Shown here in pieces: positions 35,500-44,718 of a DNA stretch of 44,718 nt. The position numbers and the translations under genes were made by a program. Positions within the stretch are counted from its first letter, which is position 1; every line of letters starts with the position of its first letter. The stretch is from Trebouxia sp. TZW2008 (taxonomy: Eukaryota > Chlorophyta > Trebouxiophyceae > Trebouxiales > Trebouxiaceae). The notes beneath the pieces were generated by a model. That model did no database searches. It saw only the letters and a program-made list of their open reading frames with translations, and had not been told where the DNA came from. The stretch covers positions 257-44,974 of the forward strand of contig BDIU01000003.1 in NCBI GenBank assembly GCA_002118135.1. The letters run 5' to 3'.

Positions 35500-36583
35500 A
35501 TGTCCATTGCAGTTGCCACCAATTTGCAGCTCCCGCTCACTGTCGTAAGGGCTTCGCCAGGACCGACCATCGACCGACTCAAACCGAAATCCTATCGACG
35601 CGCAAACAGCAGGATCTCAGCCACGCCTTGGCACGGGTTCGGTGTTCAGGAGGAGCCTGAGCCGACGTGGGTGCAGACACACAGAGGCGTTCCGAATTTG
35701 TCGACAGACAAGCCAGACAAGCCGTGCAAAGTCTGCCTGGGCAAACGCAAGGTCGCATGCGGTAGCTGCGATGGCATAGGTATGCACCAAAATCAATTAA
35801 ATTGCTCGCTGTATTGCGTACGTGTCAGCCGTGGGCCGACGGAATGGCTTGCAGTACCTGTCAAGGATCCTTGAGTTGCTGCATGTTTGCATGCTTGCAG
35901 GCAGGACCAATGGCCTGCAATACAGAATGCTGCCATCCGGCACGTGGCCCGAGTGGTGCACAAGTTGCAGAGGCAGCGGTCTCTGGTGGTGTCAGAGGTG
36001 AGTGAAATGATAGCCTGCTTTGAGACAAACATGCCTGTGGGGTTGGCGCTGGCGATGCATCATGACTGCATCAAGCAGCATGCAATGCAACCTTTGCATG
36101 TGCTTTCAGCTGCCAGCTGTGGAGGCTGATAGCAGAGAACCCTCAGAGCACAATGGGGTGACATGCAGCTGATGCAAACCTCAGTCACACCCTGCAAGCC
36201 TGTATTGTGGCCAGGAGGCTGATATGCTAGGTACTGAAACATTTCATACCAAAATGAACGCAAGCATTGGCAAAGAAAATGTCGGCAGTGTAAGCCAGCT
36301 AGGATGCCAATTTTCAGACAAGTCTGGTCTTGGCAAACACAAATCCAGAAGGTGCATGCTTCAAGACTGCAATTAGGTGCACTGCGTTTCGAATGTACCG
36401 TGACCATGTTATGCCTCATATATGGCTGCAGAAGTTGAGCTGCTTGGTGGAGCACCATATTAGTCATGCTCAGGACGCCATCACTGAGACGTGACGCGTT
36501 GTTGCAGGTGCATGGGCACGGGCATCAAGCGTGACCCCATTGGCTTCAGATTTCCCCATGATGATGAGGATGAAGACTCATGA
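35500..36583 (+). CDS. Plastid DnaJ-type zinc-finger protein without J domain
   Basis: Exons 35500-35779, 35901-35997 and 36508-36583 join in phase to 150 residues. The first about 60 residues are a likely chloroplast transit peptide. Four cysteine pairs follow: CKVCLGKR, CGSCDGIG, CTSCRGSG and CQRCMGTG. Three match the DnaJ-type CxxCxGxG zinc-binding pattern exactly; the first has KR in place of xG. The tail KRDPIGFRFPHDDEDEDS is acidic. Plant proteins of this build (BSD2, LQY1, PSA2 and related DnaJ-related proteins) act as thiol or zinc chaperones in biogenesis or repair of photosynthetic complexes. I cannot say which subgroup this is. The first ATG that yields a transit peptide was chosen as start. 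Confidence 0.82.
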
Positions 36584-37117
36584 CATGAGCAAGTACTTGG
36601 AAAGTTCATAAAAGGTCACTTGAAGCAAACATTACAGCAGCACCGCCTTTTACAGGGTTGTAGCACAGCCCATAACATCTGTCAAACAATATGCACATCA
36701 AGCTGATGTCCCCTGCAGCTTGAGCTGCTTCATTGGCAATGGTCACAGACCAAACTATGATGAACATACTCATGTTGACAGCATAATCAGATTGCGTCAA
36801 GTCAATCAGCGTTTGTCAAGTCAGCTTTCTGAAAAAAGAGAAGACGTGATCTTGGGCAACACACATCAGATGCAAGCAAGGTATGTGAAATGCCTTAGCC
36901 CAAGCATCTGCCTCTGCAAGCCCTCTTAGGTGTCAAAATCCGCTTTACCAGTTTTCATGAAGTTGCGTTTTGACTATCAAATCATGGGTCTCAACAATCA
37001 GAAGGTGTCTGAGTAAGCCTCCTGCTGAAGTATGGGCTCTTAGCCTGGGACTATTGCAAATCCCTTGAATTGCTTTACAGATAACAAAACAAGGAATTTT
37101 CATGTTTGTTGTGACTT
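36584..37117. other. Convergent intergenic region, no supported gene
   Basis: About 530 bp between the stop of the zinc-finger gene (+) and the stop of the MRS2-like gene (-). No coding or repeat signal stood out. Confidence 0.4.
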
Positions 37118-40100
37118 TCACTTCTGGATGCTGCTGTTGTAAGAGGTGGCATCTGGAATGAATAGCAGACGCTTCCAGCGGGCAAACAAGATGATCCCCA
37201 AGAACAGCAGAACAGCTCCAGCAGTGCTTCCATAGGTTGCCCAAAGAAAAGCCAGCTGCAACAGCAAAGAAACCTGGTCAAATAGAGGCACTTTCTTTTT
37301 TCACTGATGATAGCACAATACATATCGCAATGTCTGCAGTAAGCTGTAGTAAGGCATGGACGCTAATGTACTTGTCAGACACAGAGTGAGCAAGGTGTAA
37401 ACCGAACTTACATGGCTTTCCTCATATCCATTCTTCATGTTCATTCCAAAGACGCCACCTGAACAAGACAATTCAAGCTCGGTTGTAGTTGCCAAGCAGA
37501 ACTCTCAACATCATCACAGGGCGAAAGGTCAGCTTGGCGTACTGCTCTTGCATCATATGTTGGATGCCGGGTCATGGGCATTACATTTGCACCATACATT
37601 GAATGGTAGATGATAGGCTCTACTCTTGCATCATGCATTGCATGCTAGGCCGTGCAAGAGCCTACCTATCATGGCAACAAAGGCAAACATGGTGGAGACA
37701 GCTGTGATGACCAGATCAAGCGCCACCAATTCATTTCGCCTGCAGAATGATCACACAATCACTGTATATGCGTCATGTTGCTGATACCTGACTGCTTGTT
37801 TCACAAGTGCTTGAACATGTCCGTGCACGCTAGCATATGCTTTTGAGCTGTAGATGGTACATAAACATGCGTTTCGTACTCCAAGCTACTGCAGGGCAGC
37901 ATTGCATCACACAGCAGAAACTTGTCCAGCAATGATCAATGGACATGGCGCATGCATATCCATCATCATTGGAATGTGCATCAGTCAATGTCAATGCCCA
38001 GGAACTTCCGGCCCGGCCTTTGGCGGCCAAAGTCAATGCCTGTGCAGTTCTCAAACTTTTGCAGTGTACCTGTGATCCAATTCAATGTTGATGAGATCCT
38101 CAGTGTCGTCTATGCGTTCGTACAACACCTTCAGTCTGCTTAGCAAGAAGTCAACCTGCAGCACAGCCCTACTTAGCCTGCTCTTCCAGCTGTGTGCACA
38201 TTACCTTATGCCATGGACACAGATGTGGTTCCACATCAAACAGTCTTGCAGATCAGAACACACATGCATATAGCCTGCATGACAGGAACAAGGTTTTTGG
38301 TGAACCCTGCCCCGCCACACACATGCATACAGAGCAAGCTGATGGAATTACCACCTCATTCAATATATTATGTTTATACAGATTTGTCAGGGGTGCAGCT
38401 GACCTGCATGAAATGAGCCTCCAGCAGATCCTCACATGCGCTGACGTCATGCACATTCACAAGGGCTTGAAATAGACAAATATATTATGCACTGTACAGG
38501 AAAGAAAAGAAAATGCCATTTGGGATCATGACAGGGGCGTCTGCAGAGGCAGCCCTGGTGCCGTACAAAAACTGATACTTTACGTAGAAATACATCAGAA
38601 GTGCGGCCAACCTGCATGAAGTAAGCCTCTAGCAGATCCTCGCAGGCGCTGATGTCATGCGCATTCACAAATGGCAACCCGCCAGGAGCCTGCATCTTGT
38701 CCATCACCGTCAGCAGCTCACTGATCTTCTTGACCTTGTTTCGCCACTGACCCTTGCTGCTTTCATGCTTCTTATGTCCCTTATGATGCTTGCCCTGTAC
38801 TTGTACAGCTTTCAATGATCATGCTGCACATTGCAATATGTTGGCAGTGCAACGCTCCCTGTTGCTTTGCGCCTTCCTCCATGCAAAATCAAGTTGTGCA
38901 GTGCCTGCTTGCAAGAAAGGAATGCTAACCTTGTTTGATTGCATGAAAAGTGCAGCTCATGCTGTAAATGCAGGGCAAGATTGTGATTAGCAAGCCGCTA
39001 CAGCCTCTAGCAGTATGCTTGCGGCAGACGACAACTTCAAAATTCGACACAATTGAAGGCTGCTCGATCATGTCATCGGCATTTTGAGGTCACATGACAA
39101 GAAAAGGCAAGCAAAGAAAACGGCGCAGACCTTTCTTTGCTTCCCTTTTCTTGTCATAAGACCTCAACATGCAGGTGATTTGATCAACAGAGCAGCCTTC
39201 AAATGTCCATTAGACATCACAATGCAAGCCTCTGTGAAGGAAAGCAGCTCACATGGTGCTGGTTGGCAGCAAATTTGCTGGGAGGCAATAGCAACTGTGA
39301 AGCCAGCACATGCTTGACAAACCTTAAGGCTGCTTGATTGACCATGCCATGTGCATTTGCGTCAGCTCAAAGCTTTGGACAGAACTGTTCTCAGGGACTT
39401 CATGTTTTGTTCATGCACCTGGCTAGGTCACAGAAACCCACTAGATTGCATATGCATGATGACGATAATGCTGAGGCTCACATGATGCTTTTTGGCAGCA
39501 CACTCGCTGGGAGAGGCAGTGGGAGCAACCTGCAAGGCCTGGAGACAATTCATTGCTTTTACACGCACGTAGCTGGGCAATGGAAGCACACTCAAATGCA
39601 TGTAAATGACGATGATGATGCTGAGGCTCACATGATGCTTTTTGGCAGCAAACTCGCTGGGAGGGGCAGTGGGAGCAGCTTGCAACGTCTGGTCCTCCTG
39701 ATCTGGAGGGCTGGCTAGAGGTGGGATGTCCATGGGCGGCGCTGAAGTTGCCACCTTCATTGAAGCACTTGACCTATGTGAACCAAGGCCTGCAAGTGCA
39801 ATCAAGGTGTCTGTTAGGCATGAGGCACAGGACATAACACTGTGCTGCGGCCATTGGTCAGTGGAGGAAGGACACAATGACACCCTATGCTCTGTCCTGT
39901 AAGTCCTGCTTCAACGTGGATATGCCGCTGTGTTTCGCAATTGTGTGCTGTAATGTTGAGATTTCAACTTCTCATGTTGCTGCAGCAGCACATTATAGTC
40001 ATCTGTTTTGCGACATTTCAAAGCCACAATCCTGGGTCTGCCTTTAGGCAGAGGCTCCCGCTATGACGCCTAGACTTTGTTGTCTTTCTTCCACGGCAGC

Positions 40101-43100
40101 AAAACAAGTTCAACAAGACTGAGACTGCTTGTCAGCTCTGCAACAGTGAGCAGCCTTGTACTTTGGCTTGGCATTTGAGCAACAACACGTGGGCCATACA
40201 AACTCGTTTCCCGGCAAGGCAGACCTTGTTCGTCAGCCCTGTGGCGGTGGGCATCTCTGCGGGGCTGCGGGGCTTTGCGCCAGGCCTCGGCAATGTCCTC
40301 CGCGGCCTCATCGATTGTGCTGTTCCTATCGACGGCTGCTGTGCCCGGACTGCCGTCCGCTTCCTGCTGATCGCTAGCACCAAAGGGGGTCGGGATGGCC
40401 TGCAGTGCCAACATTCAAAATGCCTCAGCAAGGGGCTTGAGGACTGAACATCAAGAAAGCAGTTTTATGATGCAATGGGCTGTTTTGCTGACATGTTGGC
40501 ACCAAACAATGTCTGGAGCTGCTTGTCTGATCAGAAAACAATTGGAGACATCTATACTGACAACACATGCTTTGACTGCTGATATGCATACCTGTGGGGG
40601 CGGCTGAGCTTGCTTGACAGGCGTGCTTCTTCTGCGCTTCGCCCTGACATGCATGACCCCTTCCCTCATCAGGATGCAATCAATTGTAGGCGTAGTAAAC
40701 TTATGCTATATGCTTCAACTAGTTAGTTATATACATACCTGTGGGGGCGGCTGAGCCTGTTTGACTGGAGTGCTCTTCCTTATGAAATGCGCCTCTCCCT
40801 GAGATGCATGTCCCCTCAGCGGTCGTGCCGGCATCTCAACATCGCTCTCACTCTGCCCAAAGAAGTCTGAGGCTTCAATGTCAGAAAGCTCCTCTTGGGA
40901 GGCTGAGGGGGAGGGGGGTTCAATGTCTTGGCGAGCTTCTTCTTGAGCCTGCTTGTTGGTGTCTGCCTCTTGACGGCGGCCTAGGTACATGTCTGCCATG
41001 TCTTGGTCATCATCCAGCATGCCTTCCAATTCCTACATTTAAGGCAGAGTCTCAGGCCACAGGTGCTAGAAGGACAGGGAGACGGGTTTGCGCTTGCGTT
41101 TGAGGCAGAGCTCCTGGACAAAAGGCTCTGAAACGGCTTGCTTGTTGGTGTCTGCCTCTTGGCGACAGCCTAGGTACATGTGTGCCATATTTTGGTCATC
41201 GTCTAGTATTGCTTCAAGCTGCTGCAGTTAAGGCAGCATTCCAAGTCAAGCACTGAGAAGGGAGGCAACAGGTCTTCATCTAGCGTGCCTTTCAATTCCT
41301 GCAGTTCAGGCAGAAAAACGTCTTGAGGGCAGAGGTGCATCACACCATCCACAACTATAACAAGAAGATGATATGTGTGAGGTGCTGCAAAACGCATTGC
41401 AATCAATCCCTGCAGGCAGGCATGCAGATGCGCCAGAGCATTATGAACATAGGAAGCAATAGGCAGTAACCATGCATGCTGCTCTTTTGTGCAATGACTA
41501 AAATTCATATGCATCCTGACGATCTTGTTGTACATGCCATCAATGTTGTCAATGTGCAAAATGAGACCATTGAAGTGGTGACTGTACAAGTCGCAAACTG
41601 TATTTTACCAGTGTGATGTCAAAATGAGTGATTGATGACTGCTGAAGCCACAGTCATATGTGCCATGTGATCATGCATGAGTAGTGATACACAACAGCAG
41701 CAGTGCAACAACACAGCCAGGGTTGGGCATAAGTGACTCGCCTGTTTGAGCTCCAGCACGCGTGCCATCATTTTGTTGAGGTTAGTCTTGCAGCTGCGAA
41801 CTTGCTCCAGCTCCGATCTAGACACCTGCAAAAAGCATGCATGCTCGACCAGTAAAACTCAAGTACAGCCTTCCTTGCAGGTGCTCACAGCAGATGTATA
41901 TGAGGCATGCAGATTGTGCGCTGTTACAAGCAGTCCAACACCTCCAAGACAAGCACATCATAACAAAAAATCAGCTTGCATGTTACCACAATATGGCGAC
42001 CCGAGGGCTGCAGCTCTCGATACACATGTGTGATGCAACAAACATTGGAAGTTGCTCATCGAATGCCCAACAGCATGCCTGTACCAGTTCTGTTAACACA
42101 TCTTGATGGTGGATTTGCATGGCAGACCAGCCAAAAACATGGGATGGGGAACAGGTAAGCAAGCCCTGAAAAGGCATGAATGCATGATGATTCCTGCAAC
42201 AGGAAACAGGAGGAGGCGCGTGGTGGGGTTGCAATAGGCAGGGTAGCAAGCAGCAAGGGGAGAGGTGCTGTCATTCTGCATGCACCTAATGGGGTCACCA
42301 AACCTCACTAGAAAAGCATATGAATGTCGCTGCTGCTGCTGGTGATGATGATGCTGCAGCAGGGAGACAAGGTGTGTGACCAGGTCTGCAAGGAACAAAG
42401 AGAGCCCCCAAGACAAGAGAGGGCACAGGCAAGCAGCGAGGGGAGCTTTAATGACCTTTTGCATGAGGGCTTTGAGGGAGGGCAGAGTCTTGCGCTCCAC
42501 TTGAATGGACTCCTGTTCCATGGAGCGGCAGGTGTGCGCCAGAGCTGCCTCCAGAGCTCGAAGCTCAAATGGCAGCGTGCGGTCTATTGAGCTGCACCAC
42601 AGCGTAAAAGTGCTAAAGTGAAATGCTCAAACAATGTGCAGTCTACCAGCCGTGGAGGTGTGCGCCAGGGCGGCCTCTCCAGCGCCCTGGCTCAAAGAGT
42701 AGTGTGCGGTCTATTGAGTTGCATCACAAGCACGCTTCGACAGGCAGCTCAAGCAGCAATATGCTGCCTTGAGGTCTGCACAAGCATGCTTACACAGGCA
42801 GCTTCAATGGCAGGTTGCCTTAGGGAGCTGCAATACAGGCTCTAGCGCCCGCAGGTCATTCAGCAACATGCGATATATCGAGCTTCACCATACCAGAAAC
42901 ACAAGGTAGCTGCAAGGTCACACAGCATCGCACTTGTACGCAACGAGCTGAGCTTGTTTGCCACGTCCCCAACACAGTTGACCACACTATCCATATCTGC
43001 TGAAAGTTTCAATTGAGACAACAAAAGTCGAGGCCAGCATAAGGCATGATCAGGTGACATGCACACAGACCTGGCAGTTCGAGATGAAGTAGATTGAGTG

Positions 43101-44191
43101 CTGGTGAGGCGCGCAACAAGATCGCGCACAAAGGGGTTGTCAGCCTCCGGGAACTTGCCCACCATGTTGCTTTGCCCTGGCTCTGGCGCGCTCAGCACAA
43201 ACACCTGAACCAGTCACCCATGCATTGCCAAATAACTGAAAACAAACCCCTGTTGAACAATGTAGACACGTGAAGCATGTAGAAGGCAAGTATGCAGGAT
43301 GACTAATGTTGCAGATTGTATGCAGGCAGGCAGGCCGGCACATTGCATGTACGTAAGCAAACAGACAGCAACATCAAACGCAAAAGGACAGTTCAGCAGA
43401 TTGCATGCGTGCAAGCAGACATGGCAGGTGCAAGATCCACACAGGGCTGCACACTGCACCCAAGCACACCAAGCACAGCCACTGGAAATGAAAGACCAGC
43501 GACTGGTAGACACAATAGCATGGCAGTCATGCAATCAGCAAATATTGTTTCTGGATGGCTGTTGCTGAAGCCAGCAACTAATGAGCACCTGATCTGCTGA
43601 GATGATCATGCGTATGCTTTCCAGGTTGACTACCAAAGCTTTTTCTCGTATGAACAGGGCTGTTGGATATGGTGTGGGAACCTGCAGCACCAAAAAGCAT
43701 GTTTCGGCAGCTTCCGCGTTATGGACAATTCAGGAGAAATTAAATTTAAGCTTGCAGTGTATGAGCTGAGTACCCTGGTCCTACAGTACTTGCGATTTGG
43801 TGCTCAGTGCAAGAGAGAGATAGGCGTGGAAGACACACCAGTGGATCGAGAATGCGGAGGTCTCGGTAATGTATCCCTAGCTCTGCCACCACAGCATGCT
43901 TGTCGACCTGCAGGGCAGTATTCAGGCAGCTTGTCGCGGCAAAGCCGTCTATCGTCACGCAAATTTGCACGCAAACTGTCTGCGCGCATGCGATGCCGCC
44001 CAATGTGCCATGAAAGACCGTGAAACGCTCACCAACGCATAGCTTGTTTTGCCCTGTGCGTCGACGTTCAGCCACTCGCGAGGTTGGTTGGGGTTGATGT
44101 TCGGCAGCGACAGCAAGCTTTCCAGCTCATCGTCCAGTTGCTGGTCTGCGTTGATGCCAGATAGTCTGGTGTACATTCCCCTTGGGTCCAT
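37118..44191 (-). CDS. MRS2: MRS2/CorA-family magnesium transporter
   Basis: Fourteen exons (44191-44033, 43907-43839, 43681-43589, 43204-43071, 42591-42456, 41825-41742, 41032-40739, 40399-40225, 39789-39632, 38794-38612, 38155-38070, 37739-37666, 37458-37412, 37255-37118) join in phase to 609 residues. MRS2 landmarks in order: HYRDLRILDPL, IREKALVVNLESIRMIISAD, LPFELRALEAAL, a coiled coil, ELEGMLDDDQDMADMYL, LLEAYFMQ, YERIDDTEDLINIELDH, membrane segment 1 ending GGVFGMN (the GMN pore signature, about 553-555), and membrane segment 2 (AGAVLLFLGIILFARWKRLL). It forms a pentameric Mg2+ channel in mitochondrial, plastid or plasma membranes. It is longer than usual: an acidic/Pro-rich insertion encoded by exons 7-10 lies between the DMADMYL and LLEAYFMQ helices. 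Intron 6 seems to use a GC donor. Five introns contain copies of neighbouring exon ends. Confidence 0.92.
38381..38683 (-). repeat. Duplicate of MRS2 exon 10 end with intact frame and donor
   Basis: The end of exon 10 and its donor (about 38683-38592) has a direct copy at about 38468-38381 inside intron 10. The copy encodes VNVHDVSACEDLLEAHFMQ against VNAHDISACEDLLEAYFMQ in the exon. It keeps the same CAG/GT donor (CATGCAG then GTCAGC). No strong acceptor precedes the copy; CAAG is the nearest AG. Confidence 0.9.
39085..39166. repeat. Inverted repeat forming a long hairpin in MRS2 intron 9
   Basis: Arms at 39085-39119 and 39132-39166 are 35 nt each and pair at 32 of 35 positions around a 12-nt loop. 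The left arm begins TGAGGTCACATGACAAG and the right arm ends CTTGTCATAAGACCTCA. No flanking target-site duplication is obvious. It could be a tiny foldback element or a structured intronic RNA. Confidence 0.9.
39248..39691 (-). repeat. Three direct copies of MRS2 exon 9 end
   Basis: About 39691-39598 (real exon 9 end plus donor), 39545-39452 and 39297-39248 are successively more diverged. The first two encode LQAAPTAPPSEFAAKKHH and LQVAPTASPSECAAKKHH, and both are followed by the donor GTGAGCCTCAGC. The third is short and has lost the frame. Confidence 0.9.
40585..40816 (-). repeat. Two direct copies of MRS2 exon 7 end
   Basis: The end of exon 7 (about 40816-40732) encodes KSTPVKQAQPPPQ and is followed by donor GTATGT. 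A copy at about 40662-40585 in the next intron encodes RSTPVKQAQPPPQ, followed by donor GTATGC. The copy carries small indels upstream of this segment. Confidence 0.9.
40945..41336 (-). repeat. Three direct copies of MRS2 exon 7 start and acceptor
   Basis: About 41062-40945 (real acceptor TGTAG and start of exon 7, ELEGMLDDDQDMADMYLG), 41250-41137 (acceptor AACTGCAG, then QLEAILDDDQNMAHMYLG and ADTNKQ) and about 41336-41265 (acceptor AACTGCAG, then ELKGTLDED). Both extra copies sit in intron 6, between the GC-donor exon and exon 7. Confidence 0.9.
42519..42893 (-). repeat. Three direct copies of MRS2 exon 5 start
   Basis: About 42605-42519 is the real acceptor and start of exon 5. About 42735-42644 is a close copy sharing TGCGGTCTATTGAG and AGGTGTGCGCCAG (plus strand), but its acceptor AG is lost. 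About 42893-42795 is a more decayed copy (ATATCGAGCTTCACC). All lie in the same orientation in and beside intron 4. Confidence 0.8.
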
Positions 44192-44718
44192 GTCGGCCCA
44201 GCGTCCACCAAAGCGGCAAAGGGGCTCAGAAAAGCAGCCTGCCAACGTCTGTGCTGTGGTTTCGGAGCCAGGCGTACTGCAACTGCTTTACTAAATGCAC
44301 ATGGCTTTGTCATGATGACTATCTTTTGCAGTCTGTGCACAGACAAAAGCAACAGCATGAAGTCTGTAGCCTGGATCAGGCTATCACACGCCGCAATCGA
44401 TGCAGCAGCAGACTGCACAGAAAACCACCAATCTGATGATCAAATTGTAGCCTTTTGCAAAGATAGTCAACACCGTCCCCTGTTGACCTAACGAAGGGCT
44501 CGTGCTTGGCTCAGTGCAGCAGAAAGTGCATCTGGCAATGATACATCAGCTTGAAAGCTAAAATGCAGCCTGCATGAATGCATAATGTCATTTCCACCTT
44601 ACAGGCTACTACCAGTCATGATATCAGTCCAAGTCTGTACAACCCAATCTCAATTGCTGTTTTCTTTCTGCTTGAAGCGTGCTGGTGGCCAGCTGTTACA
44701 CTACACTTGTGTTCAGCG
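44192..44718. promoter_or_regulatory. Upstream region of MRS2-like gene (right edge)
   Basis: The first part (to about 44280) is CpG-containing, continuous with the CpG-rich first exons. An alternative in-frame start at 44245 would add 18 residues. Beyond about 44300 I see no coding signal up to the window edge. Confidence 0.4.

Noticed and set aside
37541..37660. Repeated CTCTTGCATCAT strings in MRS2 intron 12
   Set aside because: Short and irregular; they do not match a flanking exon end, so not counted with the exon-copy set.
1..44718. Search for CRISPR arrays, operons, transposases or prophage
   Set aside because: Gene structure is eukaryotic with many introns; no regularly spaced repeats and no mobile-element protein were recognised.

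Overview
This window is nuclear DNA of a eukaryotic green alga. Short exons are separated by GT-AG introns of about 60-900 bp. Several deduced proteins are plastid or photosynthesis proteins of the green lineage: a chloroplast Tat subunit HCF106, a RIQ/DUF1118 thylakoid protein, a plastid-type PPOX/DUF2470 protein and a DnaJ-type zinc-finger protein. Ala/Gln-rich low-complexity stretches and TGCA-rich introns are typical of chlorophytes. A trebouxiophyte-like alga is my best guess, but the sequence alone does not settle the class. I see no phage, plasmid, CRISPR or transposase genes.

Layout, left to right. 1-1193: no supported gene. 6278-1194 (-): Numb-associated (AAK1/GAK-type) protein kinase. 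11137-8057 (-): long Ala/Gln-rich coiled-coil protein. 11789-13393 (+): HAD-family hydrolase. 18513-13886 (-): DNAJC21/JJJ1 ribosome-biogenesis J-protein. 18902-21522 (+): HugZ-like split-barrel/DUF2470 protein. 23907-22614 (-): RIQ-like thylakoid protein. 26036-24203 (-): mitochondrial FolD with a large insertion. 26790-28333 (+): unrecognised 420-residue protein. 29222-29549 (+): possible small gene. 30791-32035 (+): HCF106/TatB. 35196 (or 35418)-32890 (-): ribonuclease HII. 35500-36583 (+): four-motif DnaJ-type zinc-finger protein. 44191-37118 (-): 14-exon MRS2/CorA magnesium transporter.

Exon models were built by hand. For each main gene, splice-site dinucleotides, intron phase and a reading frame open from start to stop all agree; weaker ends are flagged in the entries. 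The genes are independent housekeeping and organelle genes, not a pathway cluster. Several sit head to head on short shared promoters (coiled-coil/HAD, DNAJC21/HugZ-like, FolD/unknown, RNase HII/zinc finger).

The most unusual signal is architectural. Introns, especially in the MRS2 gene, contain one or two diverged direct copies (about 30-115 bp) of the end of the neighbouring exon, including its splice site. Five MRS2 introns, one kinase intron and one HugZ-like intron show this, and some copies still have an open frame and usable splice sites. This looks like recurrent local tandem duplication of exon-intron junctions, with possible roles in intron growth, intron birth or alternative exons. 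Also notable are a 35-bp-arm hairpin inside an MRS2 intron, two probable GC-AG introns, a long insertion in the FolD Rossmann domain, and CpG-rich gene starts against CpG-poor gene bodies.
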